Origin: Pestalotiopsis fici W106-1
Taxonomy: Eukaryota; Ascomycota; Sordariomycetes; Amphisphaeriales; Sporocadaceae
Direction: 5' to 3'
Assembly (NCBI RefSeq): GCF_000516985.1
Contig: NW_006917100.1
Span: 2,159,490-2,223,489 of the forward strand
Length of the DNA: 64,000 nt
The notes below the pieces were generated by a model. That model was not told the origin of the DNA. It was given only the letters and a program-made list of their open reading frames with translations, and made no database searches. This document shows positions 23,170 through 34,843 of the stretch, in pieces. The stretch's first letter is position 1; every line of letters begins with the position of its first letter. Both the position numbers and the translations under genes were made by a program.

Positions 23170-25047
23170 GGCGTCTCCTTATTGAAGCGCAATGCCTCAT
23201 ATGTATGACTTTGTGCCTGATATCATGAAGCTGAACCATGAGATGGTGATGAAGTGGGGGGGTTTGTTAGCAGTTCCAAGAGATGCCCTTTTCCCTTATC
23301 GGCGAGCTGGGCGAGAACCCTGTCAAAAGCCTCACGATGCAACATAAAGCGCCAAGACATTTGTGAATACTACTAGGTAAGAAATGTGATCAGCGCCAGC
23401 TATGCGCAATCTCGAGCCCGGCAGTTTGACTCGTCCCCAAAAAGCCAAGCATCTTATGATCGAGTCTGGCGCCGTTCTGCCAATCACCACCAAGCGCCAG
23501 AGTTGGGGTCGCAATACAGGTATTTAACAAGGGACTGGCACGGGTGGATGCTGCTTCCAGTCCCTTGGGCGCGGGGTTCGGGAAACCCTCCTTCACTCTT
23601 ACCAGGGGTTGGATCCTATCCCAATGATGCTACTCCAGGAGGGAGTTGGCGGGGTTTGTTCGGATGCAACATGATTTGACACTTGGGTTTTGTTACCATC
23701 ATGGTTTGGTTGTGTGCCTAAGCACCTCTGGTGGCAACGCAGCGTGGTTCCAAATTTGGAGGTTGCCAGAGGCTTATGCGGTCAGACACTGGCCTGACTG
23801 AGACTGGCCAAAGATTGACGATCGCGGCCGAGTAAAGGATAATCATGGCTTCTACATCTGACTCATATGACTGATTAATGTATTCCTTTACAATGGTTGC
23901 GCAGTCTTTATCATTACCAATCTGCATAATTTAAAGGCTTTCATTGATTTTATACTCATCGAAATGGTCTTTACTGTCTTGTAGACCGCAACAGGTGCCA
24001 ACGCAGAGTACATTGGGTTTAGCATTGACTCACTTTTTTACTACTAGATGATTGTCACAATACTTGATATTTCCCATTTAGGAAAACGGCGTTTTTGCGG
24101 CAAGAATGCTTACCCGAAGTCAGTGACACAAGACACTGAAATCCTCAGATTCGTCTCTGTATATTATGGACGTGAAACTCGTTTCTACACTCACCGCAAA
24201 ATATTTACAATGTCATTTATTTTAAACAAACGCAATTAGTCAACGTACAAGCTGTTTTCCTCAGTGAAACATTGCCAGCATGGCTTCTCAAGGTAGAGTG
24301 GCATAGCGCTTCCCTCATTCATTACTGGGGCTGAGTGCATCAAGGCTGATCTATCTAACAGAGCAGAAGCAGCATCAAAGTGCACAGAGACCTGGCGATA
24401 AACATTCAAATCCAAAAGTTGGTACATTCAAGATGAGCGATATTACTACTTCGCGGGCCGGGCGCATTGCTCTGGTTGGGGCGTTTGTGGTATTGGCGAC
24501 TGCTGAAACGTTGACATATTGGACCGTTGGACCAAAGATATTCGGCAAGAAATCAAGCGACGAATGAGAGGTCGGTTGTGGACAGACTCAAGCAACCAAC
24601 GGTACCTGGCCGTGTTAACTCCATTATCATATATAAACTCTCCGCTTGATCAGCTACAATGAAGCTATTACCTATTAGGTAGTTGCGTGTATTAATAGTA
24701 TCGATCACTTGCTTTCTATATAATCCCATTCGTAGTGACGAGAACAAGACTTATATATACCATGAATATTATGCCAAAAGCAAAATCTGCTATAACTTCC
24801 GTGGCCAAAGTCCTTTCGGGAGGGAACCGCGGTCTTTGGCCGGTGGGGTTACCTTCCAGAGATGCAGTTATATTCGTGTTTATAATGGTAACAGCCAAGA
24901 CTCTATAACTTTATGATCACCTTCCTAGTTGGTCTGCGACGCGTAAGTTGCAACTTTGGAGCAGTTATAGTCTTGAATGCATTTATTCAAAGTAGACTTC
25001 CACTTGAAATGTGAATTGGATGCTTGGAAACCACCACAACCGTAACT
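23170..25047. other. Intergenic region with one possible micro-gene
   Basis: Upstream region of the Clr5 gene (-) and of the PD40 gene (+). From about 23900 the sequence becomes AT-rich. Apart from the small open frame listed at 24433-24567 I see no gene. Confidence 0.5.
24433..24567 (+). CDS. Possible micro-protein with one membrane segment
   Basis: An ATG-initiated frame of 44 codons plus TGA. The product has a short polar start with two arginines (MSDITTSRAGR), one hydrophobic stretch (IALVGAFVVLATAETL), an aromatic YW pair and a basic tail ending KSSDE. The layout is that of a small inner-membrane or mitochondrial protein, or a tail of a longer gene. It lies in AT-rich sequence but is itself closer to genic GC content, which favours coding. 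I recall no family name. It is below the usual length cut-off and could be chance. Confidence 0.35.
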   Translation: MSDITTSRAGRIALVGAFVVLATAETLTYWTVGPKIFGKKSSDE

Positions 25048-27306
25048 ATGCATGCGCGCATACTGAATCTCTTTGCTGTCTTTGCACAGCTTTGTGCAGC
25101 GTACCCTCATTATGGAAACAAGAATACGGAAAATGCGCAAAAGACACGAAGTACTAGATGGGCTTCCTCACAAGACAAGAAAGGCGTTTTCTTCTTGAAT
25201 CGCATTGGTCCGACAGGAGGCTCCCTCTACACCGCAAATGCCGACGGCACGGAGGAACAGAAACTGTTCGGCAACTCAACGTCGTTCTTTGACTATCACG
25301 GCTCCATCTCGCCGGATGGGAAATGGATCTCCTTTACCAGTGAGCGTGTCGGGGACGGCCAAGCCGATATCTACCGCGTACCTTTTGGCGACGAAATGGG
25401 TACAAATGTCGAGTCCATTGCCGCTACCGAACACGTCGAGGATGTTGCCGTCCTCAGCCCCGACGGGTCGAGAGCTGCCTTTGTCTCTACCACAGATGGC
25501 TACCGCGCCAATATCATTGTTCAAGACCTGCAGACTGGAACACAGCTCAAGCTGACCAACAATGACGACATTAGCGGCAATGCCAACAGTAGTAGTCCCA
25601 ATGGATACTTTCGCCCCGCGTGGTCCCCAGATGGCGAGTGGCTGGCCTTTTCGTCGGATCGAAACACCCAGTGGCTCGGATGGGGCAATGGTACAGGGTG
25701 GGAGCATACACAAGAGCTGGCCATCTATATCATCCGGTCCGACGGAAGCGGTGACCTTCGACAGGTCATTGCCAAGAAAGGGTATAGTCTGGGCTCGCCA
25801 AAGTTCTCGCCCGATGGCCAGCGCATCGTCTTTCACGAAATGACCGTCGAGAATACATGGAACGCCCACAGCATGAGTGTAGCCGACGCGGAATCGCAGA
25901 TTGTTTCCGTCGAGGTTGACGGGACGGACAGAATCGACCACACGTGGTGGGCTGGACTCAAGGTATCTCCGCAGTTTGTGACGAATGATGTTATTGGCTA
26001 CGTGATCAAAGCCGGGACGAGCGAGGGCGTCAACTATACATCCATCTCGGGGAGTGCCCCGGCCGATCTTGGTTACGCCCCATTCACACGCAAGTCGCTG
26101 CGCTCTCCCTGTTGGTCTCCCGACGGGAAGAAAGTCTTGTACGAAAAGATGAGTTATGCCAGCCGTACCATGGAACAGCCTCTCTACAGCTGGCAAGAGG
26201 AATGGGAATATCGCTTCACCGACGAGTTCCCAGCACTATCAAGGCAAGGAAAGCTGGCCGTCAATGGCAACGGCATCGTCACCATGAACCCCGACGGCAC
26301 CAACCAGACCACCGTCTACAACCCACAGACCGAGCTTCCCGTCCCGGGCAACGCCAGCGTCCACGTGAGCGGCCAGGCCATGCAGCCCTCGTGGAGTCCC
26401 GACGGCGAGTGGGTGGCCTTTGGCGTGGGCGCGTTCTTCTGGTCGCGCGCCACCGGCACCGCCGTCATTGCCCGCGGGACCGCCAACGGGACCTACCAAG
26501 AGGTGCTCACGGACGGGGCCGTCAACTCGGGCTTCCCCAGCTACTCGGCCGACGGGCGGTACATAGTATACCGCGAGTGGGGTGCGCGTTATGGTCTGCG
26601 CCTCATTGATCTCCAGGACAAGAGCATCAGCTCCGTGACCACGGCGGTGGATAATCTCCCGAGCTTCTCCCCCGATGGCACGCGCATTGTGACGACTCGC
26701 CACGTCGACGGGGCCAACTATGATGTCGTTACTTTGAAGCCGGATGGAACAGATGAGCAGGTATTGACAGATAGCCTCGCTAATGATGGACACGCTGTGT
26801 GGACTGAAGATGGTCCGATTCTGTGTAAGTCTCTCTACCTTCTTCATTGACACTGCCATATTGCAAGTTTACCTCGAGCTGTATTTCCACTGACATGCAC
26901 ACCAGATAACACGGGTATGTTTGGCTTCAAGGACGAAGCGGCTCTTTACGATAGTACATTCCAGCCGTATGGCGTAATCATGCTCATGAACAGCGATGGA
27001 ACCGACAAGCGAGTTCTGAGTGAGAGCTTGTGGGAGGACGGAATGCCGATATACGTACCAAACAAGTACTTGTTGTGGATATCATCCAAATGCATCTCAT
27101 ATTATCACAGTATTTATGATGAAACCAGTACACACATTATTTTTGCGACATGTGTCCTTGTGAACGTTGTTACTGAAGAAAGTATCCACTTATATAAGCT
27201 AATATCATTTCGATTTTGGAGTCCAAAGATTATATATCATATAAGTAGTGCTCTATATGCAGTCAAATGGTGTATCATGAATTATATACATGGAATTTTA
27301 TTTTAA
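25048..27306 (+). CDS. Secreted PD40/TolB-like beta-propeller protein
   Basis: Exons 25048-26824 and 26906-27306 encode 725 aa; the 81-nt intron has a GTAAGT donor and a CTGAC branch. The start at ATG 25048 gives a signal peptide (MHARILNLFAVFAQLCAAYP); the open frame continues upstream only with non-ATG codons. At least seven PD40 (WD40-like) motifs of the form SPDGKWISFTSER recur, for example at residues about 89-101, 195-207 (WSPDGEWLAFSSD) and 452-462. Multiple N-glycosylation sites fit secretion. Such propellers are related to the TolB C-terminal domain and to oligogalacturonate lyases, but catalytic residues of the latter are not evident. The last 77 residues (from 27073) look unlike the propeller and like translated 3' UTR. 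Confidence 0.85.
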
Positions 27307-27339
27307 TTGGACTCTTTCATGTCATAGAAGTGGCACCAT

Positions 27340-29006
27340 CTAAGCACCAATCTTGAAACCACCGGGCAGGCGCGTCTGGAAGACTCTCTCGGGGTCGTAC
27401 TTTTGCGAGATGGACAAGAGCTTGGCCTCATTCTCGGAGCCGTATCCAGCGTATATCTCCTGGAAACCGGCAGCATCGCCCATGTAGTTGAAGGCATCGT
27501 AGAGACCCGCAGCCTGCGTAGCCGCGTTGATGGCGGCCGTGGTGTTCTGCACCCAGGCGTCGACGGCGTCGGCGTACGAATCGCCAACCCACTCGACGAC
27601 TTCAGCCCAGCACAGGTAGGTACCCTTGGAGCTGGGATCGACACCGAGAGCGTTACCGACGGGGTTGGCAGCCTCAGAACCGGCTTGCCAGAGAGAGCCA
27701 ATGGGTTGCCAGTCGATGGAGACCAGGCTGATGTTCTCGAAAGGAACGGCGGCGTACAGGTCGGGCAGAGCATCGGAGAAGACCTGGTTAGTGATCTGGA
27801 TACCCTGGAGGAGCTCCTCGTAGGTCTGGCCGACGGTGGTACCAGCGACAAAGATGTCGTTGATGTGGTCGGTCACAAGCTCTCCAGTGGTGACGGCAAA
27901 CTCGTAGAGGGTCTGGAAAGCGGTAGTATCGGAGATGGTGGGGATGTCAAAGAACATCTGGAAGCACTCGGGATACGAAACGGTGGGGCTGTCGTAGAAG
28001 AGAATGACGGCAGCGACGGAAGAGTTCTCGGACGCGGCGACAACCTGGGGAACGATATGCGACAGGGGATCGGTGTTGTAAGCCGAGAAGTTGGCAATGG
28101 CCTATAGTATGGTAAGCTTTGATACATAAAAAATAAAGTTATACAGAAACTTACAGCAAAGAGATCCTCCAAGTAGTCCTCGGCGACACTGTAGACACCA
28201 GCCCATACTTGGGTGGATGTGAAGGTGCGCAGAGTAAAGCTGGTGACGATACCAAAGTTGCTGCTACCACCCTTCAGAGCCCAGAAGAGATCGGTGTTCT
28301 CCGAGTCGTTTGCAGTGACAATGGTGCCGTTGGCGAGAACAACCTCGTACTCGAGGACATTGTCAGCGGCCCAACCGTGCTGGTTGCCGTGGAAGTTTAC
28401 GCCTCCAGCGAGAAGAAGGCCGGGCACACCGACCGGCGACAGACGACCACCAGCAACGGCCAGGTCATACTCGGCCAGAAACTCGTACACGGCGCCCCAG
28501 CGGAATCCAGGTCCAAGAGTCAGGGTGCTCTGGTCATCTGAAAGAGCAATGGAGCTCAGATTGGAGAGGACAGTGAGGAAACCGGAGTCGTCAATGTTGT
28601 TGGCTCCCTTTAGCCCGAATTAGCAGCCATTTGGTGTAATTTCAGAAGATGTATATTGACATACCTTGATGCCCATGTGACCACCACCACGGACGGCAAA
28701 ATCAGTGTTTGTCGAAGTACTGATCACAATGCTGGTGGAAAGATCAGACGCAGACTCGGGCCGGAAGACGCAAGCCGGGCTAAGCAGCTCGGTGTTGGAC
28801 CAGAACTGCGAAGTCTCGTATTCATAGACGTCATCGCCGGGGAAGAAGGTCTTTCCGGGGAACTTGATCTCCAGAGCGGCGCAACCTGCCACAGCCGACG
28901 AGTTGGCATCGTCGCGGGTAACGCAGGTTGCCTCGATCAAGGCGCTATGCAAGCCCAAGGCTGTAACGAGCTTGCACATGATGGATGTGGTCATCTTGGC
29001 CGCCAT
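27340..29006 (-). CDS. FAD-linked oxidoreductase, berberine-bridge-enzyme-like
   Basis: Exons 29006-28665, 28607-28155 and 28101-27340 encode 518 aa with introns of 57 and 53 nt. The N terminus has a secretion-like hydrophobic stretch (about 12-25). The FAD_binding_4 fold contains RGGGHMG with His110, the expected covalent flavin attachment, then GGVNFHGNQHGWAADNV and the GGSSNFGIVTSFTL loop. The C-terminal berberine-like segment ends with YDPERVFQTRLPGGF. The cysteine used for a second flavin bond in bicovalent enzymes is not seen, so single attachment is likely. Members oxidise sugars or secondary metabolites; the substrate is unknown. A TATA-like element 40 nt upstream supports ATG 29006. 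The gene converges on the PD40 gene with 33 nt between stop codons. Confidence 0.9.
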
Positions 29007-29043
29007 TTTTGGATTTGTCCCAGCAGCAAGCGAAAGAAATACA

Positions 29044-29052
29044 CTTATAACT
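29044..29052 (-). promoter_or_regulatory. TATA-like element of the FAD oxidase gene
   Basis: The minus strand reads GTTATAAG about 40 nt before the chosen ATG. Position and sequence are compatible with a TATA box, but short AT-rich words are common. Confidence 0.35.
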
Positions 29053-32000
29053 TGACTTGCTGACTGAGAGAGATTAAGATATTCACTGGCAAGAGAGGCG
29101 CCGTACCTATGGCCCTTTTGTAGATTCATACCTACCATAGTAATGATCGCCCCCCAGAGCCTTATTACCAGGGGAAGGGGTTCGTGCCACTGCTGCTATC
29201 GATAGTAGCTGCAAGGGGTTCTGGTACCCACTGAGGGAAAGAAAAGGAACCTCGGTCATGCTACATAGCGGTTGGTAGACTACAATTACTACCTAGGGTA
29301 GCGGGCCCGCAGAATTGGCGAGCAAGAGGAAGATGGGCCGACGCCGATGGAATCTCGACGGGCTCCGGGCGGGCGCGCACTTTGACCTTGATCAGGCATG
29401 GCATGATCCCCAAGTGGCCTAGGTGGGACTGGCGCTGCCATATAGTCGCTTGCGAACGGTCGGGAGAAAGAATATAGTCGTCGTCGAGCTGTTTTCTAGT
29501 TTCTGAGCATTATTGGCGACATAGCTCATGCCTGATGTAATCGAGATGATGGATCCCGCTAAGTCGAGGCCAGCCCAAGTGTACAATTCAGTTGTAAATT
29601 CCTGGCCTCGGAGGATACCGTTTAGGGTGCTGGCTGGCTGGGGCTAATGTCAAAGTCCACTATATTTTGGGGACCTTTCTGGAACAAAGATGCATATATT
29701 ATCATCGTCGCAGCAACAGGGACACGCCGAGCAGTGACAGGCTATGTGCTTGGTGCTGTGATAATCAGATAATCACAATAATGAAGAGCAACGACATTTG
29801 CAGCCAAGGCGGGTTTCGGTGCGGGTGCGGCGTCAGGCTTTCACTCACCCCGCCGCCACCCAGTTTGCCTTGACGAAGTGGCGGCGGTGGTTATGGCGGG
29901 CCGAGCCCTAGTCCTCAGACCGTAGCAACTATTGATGCTTTAAATTGCCATTTTTGCACGTAGCTATTAGAGAAGTGAGAAATACGTACACTTGGGCTGT
30001 GAATATTCATGCGCCTCGTGTCCAGCATGGGCATTACTATAATTCTCTCGACCTAGACCTTCAGGGAACCGAGGAGATAGAGCCAGATCTGGAGTAGTTG
30101 GTTTTAAGCTGGCAGGCTGTGTACCTCCCTACGTACATTGCAGAGTAGCACTGGCAGATACTACAGAACTGCATAGGTAAGCCGATGACCAGGGTGTTCG
30201 GCTGCTTGCCCGGTAACTTGCCGCAGCCTCTACATAGTACGCCTCTACATAGTAGGGCCAAGGGCCTACTACCTAGTCGCCAGTCGTCTGATTCCTTGCC
30301 ATCCCACCGGAAGCGAGTTGATACTTACGCAGTGTGATTATGAAGGGGTCGATCCACCGGGGAGAGAGCTGGCCAGTGTCCAGAAGCCGCCCATAGCTAC
30401 AGTCTGATACCTGTGGCCGAAGTCCCGGCTGTGATTGGTAGACTCCCTCGTGCAGACAAAGAGGCAGAGAGAAAGGGAAGTGCGGCTTTGGAGTGCGCAG
30501 ATGTTATATGTCCTTTCGGATGATGCCGCCACTTTGATGAAAAACGTTGGATCTGCAATGGGAGACTCGGAGTGTAGACCCAGCCGGGCGGGTGCCATCC
30601 ACCTCTAGTTATATTCGACGACGGAGATTATTCCTTCAGGTTTTGACAAGCTACCGGGTCGCTGGTACACAATGCAGTGTCATGGGCGGCTGGGAGAAAA
30701 GAAAGTTGTGTGGCACAACGGAAAAAGCCACGCGGGTGGCAGCTCTCGCCTAAGCAGGCGTCCTACGAGAAACACAAATGTTGTGTGTACAGCAGGTAGA
30801 TATTGTTACCAGCTGCGGAAATAATAATACTTGTTACCATTTTGGTTGGGGTCTTGCGAGTGCAACGTTGGACTCCGGAAACTCTGCACACATCCGAGGT
30901 CTCAAAACCTCAAGCTTTTACCATGTCCTGAAAGTGGATCTCCAAATAAAGTACAATAGGGCAAGGTACATTTTAGGTTAGTTGTAGATGATCATTGTCT
31001 TCCCCATCCGCCTTGTTTTCCTCTGGCCGCTGCGCTAACCTCCAAGAGATCATCGGGGCTCCTTCGTCTACTAGCAACCAAGTACGTAATTATATACCTC
31101 GTTTGGCAGCCAGCCAAGCCAGTTTCTGCATGTCTGCGCCTATGTGACCACAATATTTTGGACATTCAAATGGATGCTTATCACAAAATTGAAGCTAGGG
31201 GACCCCGAAGACCCGTCACACTGGATTGAGATCGCTGTGACCACCTATTTGGGTATCCCACGTGGCTAATGTGTGATGTGATGAGTTCCTGTGCCTTTTG
31301 GAGGGAGACACCCGGGACTGTCGGGTCCAGGGGGGGAAGAAGACTTCCGAAGTATACAGACAGAATTGCAGTGAATGTCGCAAGCCAATCGGCCATTATG
31401 CGGCAGCAGCTTCTACTAGCACACCTGGGCGTTTATAATAGCTTGTTAAGCATCTCGGGCACTATTCGCAAAGTCTACCGGCTGCGCTTCCGAGGACAAA
31501 TGGCCGCGAAGCCGTTCTCACAAGTGTGACGACTACCTCTTGCCTAAGCAGGCTGGTAGACACACACCGTAAAACGCCACAGGGTCCATGAATGCTCAAT
31601 CATCGTAGGCGCACCCAGAAGTCACCAAAGCTCTGCACATTAACGTCTGTAGCCAAAGTAGTTTGGTGGATTTTGTTTGTAAGAATTCATCTTATGCACT
31701 GCGTATGCTGACAGGGATAGGCTAAGTAACCGAACTGGATCTCCGCTGTGGACCCCCGGACTACTACATAGTGCTACTTTTTTTTTCTCCCTCGGTTTTT
31801 TTTTTTGATTTATTTCCCTGTTGCTTCCAGAAAGGCCGTCTTGTCCCAAGTGGAGGTTAGTCGACGGCCTTAACCCAATAAGTCATTCGTTGCGGAAACA
31901 GAAACGACGTGTGCTTCGTACAAGACAAGGGAAATAAACCACAAGGTAATGGTAGTCACTTGGTCAAACTTTGAGGCCATTGGGAGACCAAAAGTATAAT

Positions 32001-32897
32001 AGCTTATTTGGTATAATTTGAAAGCTGCGGAATAACTCCCGCATTTGCTGAAAAAGGACATAAGAGACAAAGTGGACGTCTTGCACCGTGGAATTGGATC
32101 TACTAGTAGCCCTGAAGTGATGATCGTTGCCTTTCTTGTGTTGACAGCACTCGGGATCTTCACCGAACTAGTACTATGGTACTGTACATAGACGTGACAT
32201 AACTTTTGAGTGGATATTCGATAGGGCAAAGCTTGTTGATGTTTTTTGCAAACGCCGTCGGAAGTACGAATGCATGAACTGCAAAGTAGCGCACCCATTC
32301 AGCATTTGTAAATGTCTAGAGTAAAAATTCTCCTATTGACCCCCCCTAATGCTCGCATATCCTTCAACACAACATCCCCCCTTATCCGGACTGCTGAATA
32401 AGGACATTGATTTAGCTCATAATTTGCAAAAACCAGGACCTCAGGGACCATCACCGTCGCGCGAAGGACGCGCGATAATGGACGCTATACTCCATAGGCC
32501 GGCCATACCTACATTCTCATGTCTGCAAGGATCCATTGAGATGGTGAAATTACTAGGGCACCCATGTGAGTCGTCATGGACTCCAGGGGACACGGGACAC
32601 TCAACGTCAAGCGGGCCAGGGACAGAATGAATCTTTGGCGGGTCCAATGGCCTGATGTTTGCCGGCTAGACTTTGATTTTGATACCAATGGTGTATGAAG
32701 AGTCAAGACTGCTAGAATTCAACGGTGTCTCGCCGGTCTCAATACTACCTATCGAGACCGAAAGTGATTGTAATTGGATTGCTACCCCGGATACAGCCTC
32801 GCTTAGCTTAGCTGCTTGATACTATCTGAAGTTAAACGTTGTCCTTTCTTTGCTGCAGGAACCGATGCCGCGGATCTTGGCTTGGGAGGGAGGGTTG

Positions 32898-32916
32898 AAA
32901 AAAAAAAAAAAAAAAA
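32898..32916 (+). repeat. Poly-A tract of 19 nt
   Basis: Nineteen consecutive A. It could mark an old retroposon tail, but no matching upstream sequence or target-site duplication is obvious. Confidence 0.9.
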
Positions 32917-33248
32917 CCAGATAGCCAGTGTAATTTGGCGCACCCCGTACCTTGCGAGTGAGCAAGCAAAGCAGGCCTATGCCTCCCAGGCGGAATAACT
33001 TAATAGTCATTTCGCCCCAGATCTTCACACTCTCTTACCTATCTTGCTTGTTCCCCAGTTTCTCTTGTTCCCACGAAGCCCAGAGCGCTTTCGGGCTCGT
33101 CGTGTTGTCGATCGTTCCCTCACGGTCCGGCATTTGCTCTTACTCAACCCAAAAGGCTTTTAAAACCTACGAGGCTGCTGCTGTCCAGAAGCTAGCCTTC
33201 TGACGAGCGAGAGAGATCCCAAGCAGAGGGTGACAAAAAAAAAACAAG

Positions 33249-34634
33249 ATGTCTGTGTATAATGGAGTCACATACGCCATGGCGGCGTCCGATGGCCAAA
33301 CGCCGGATCAGAGCCACCCTTACGAAGCAGCGCCCTTGATTGTGATTACGGGTATTTTCTTACCTCTATCGGTCTTGACAATGGCCATCCGAATGTATAC
33401 TCGGGTAATCATTTCCTCAAAGGTGGCCTTTGATGACTGTGAGCACATTAAAACCCCAACTTACACGGAGACTTTTTACTGACCATCGACCAAGTCCTGA
33501 TGATATTAGCAATGATTCTCAACATAATAATGGTGGCGTTGATATTAGACAGTGAGTCTTTTTCTGCATCCGAAGTGTACAAGACACTTTGACTAACCAT
33601 CGTCGACAGTGCTCAACTACGGCCTCGGAAAGAATATGTGGGATGTTCCCCTACAGCCTGACCTCTACCCGAATTGGATGGTCAGGAACGTTGTAGCTGC
33701 CATGTTTTTCTGTGCTTCGACGGGTGTGGCAAAGGGTTCGATTCTGCTGTTCTACCTGCGAATTTTCCCATCGAAAGGGATGAAGATTGCCATCTGGACC
33801 GTCTTTGCTTTTACGCTTGGATACTCGCTCGCCAGCGTACTAGTCAACGCCTTCAGTTGCAACCCAATCGCAGGCTCGTGGTCGTTGGAGGAGTCTCTGA
33901 CGGCAGTGTGTATCAACCGCCCGGCTTTCTACTTCGCTCAGGCTGGCCTGTAAGTATATCGCAGAATATGTGAAACTCTCTCGACGTTGTAGAAGCTGAC
34001 ATATTGGGACTTTTAAAGGGGCATCGCCACCGACATCGCCACCGTCATTGTGCCGCTACCAGCTCTCAAATCCCTACAGCTTAGGACGAAACAGAAGATC
34101 GGAGTCGCCTTTATCTTGACCATGGGCGCCTTTGTCTGCATTGTCAGCATCATCCGCCTGAGCTCCCTCTACACCCTGCTCACGGACTCGAACCTGACCA
34201 AGAACACCGTCATTGCCCTCATGTGGTGCATCCTCGAGCTCAACCTGTCCATCATTGGCGGCTCCATCCCGGCGCTCAAGCCCTTTGCCCAGCGCTTCTT
34301 CCCCAAGCTGCTGGGCTCGAGCGGCGCCAGCAAGGGCCGCAGCACCTCGGGCGCCTACCCTCTGCCCTCGCAGTCGGCTCGCTACGGGCCCGGCAGCCAC
34401 TTTTCCCGCGCGACCAACAACAAGTCCCAGATCGAGGCCGACGACACGGGCAGCGAAGAGTTCATCATGTCCAACCTCGCCGGGGCGCAAATCACCAAGA
34501 CGGTACAGTTTGGCTACGCCGTCGAGGAGACGACGCTGGACGACAAGGACAGTCACCACGACGACAAGCCTGGCCACGTCAAGGGAAAGGATTCCAAAAG
34601 TTCGACCGACAGCACAAGTTATACGCCGCAATAA
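33249..34634 (+). CDS. SAT4 / fungal rhodopsin-like integral membrane protein
   Basis: Exons 33249-33438, 33495-33551, 33610-33949 and 34019-34634 encode 400 aa; the second exon is only 57 nt. Seven hydrophobic helices cover about residues 30-290. Family features include RMYTRV after helix 1, DDFLMILAM across the first junction, a GxGKNMWD loop, LLFYLRIFP, the NPI(A)GSW loop with cysteines, and the helix 5 segment GIATDIATVIVPLPAL with the conserved late helix ILELNLSIIGGSIPAL. The C-terminal tail (about 300-400) is polar and Ser/Asp-rich. The Cys-rich CFEM domain seen in related Pth11-type receptors is absent. The role is likely membrane sensing or transport, but no member of this short type has an assigned ligand that I can name. 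Confidence 0.88.
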
Positions 34635-34843
34635 TATGGCGTATGATACCACGAGCGACATTTACTATACGTGGATAGAAATCTTCATTACTTATTTGAT
34701 TTGTCAAATATACCCCATTTCAAGTTTCCTAAACACCGCGGCTATTCCCAAAAATACACTTTCGTCCCTTATTAATGATACACTGTGCTCTTTCGCGTTA
34801 CCTGATACAATTTCCCAAACACCTGGTGGTGCCGAGCCCGTGC

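Larger units (their letters stand above)
29007..33248. other. 4.2 kb gene-poor region
   Basis: No open frame longer than about 140 codons, and none with a recognisable domain. It holds promoter sequence of the FAD oxidase (left) and of the SAT4-type gene (right), a 19-nt poly-A run at 32898-32916, and T-rich runs around 31777-31806. I see no terminal repeats or transposon proteins. Uncharacterised non-coding RNA cannot be excluded. Confidence 0.5.

Noticed and set aside
25276..26196. A 306-codon frame on the minus strand
   Set aside because: Shadow of the PD40 propeller gene; no independent motif.
32898..32916. Poly-A run as proof of a LINE or retroposon insertion
   Set aside because: No upstream element sequence or flanking duplication can be seen.
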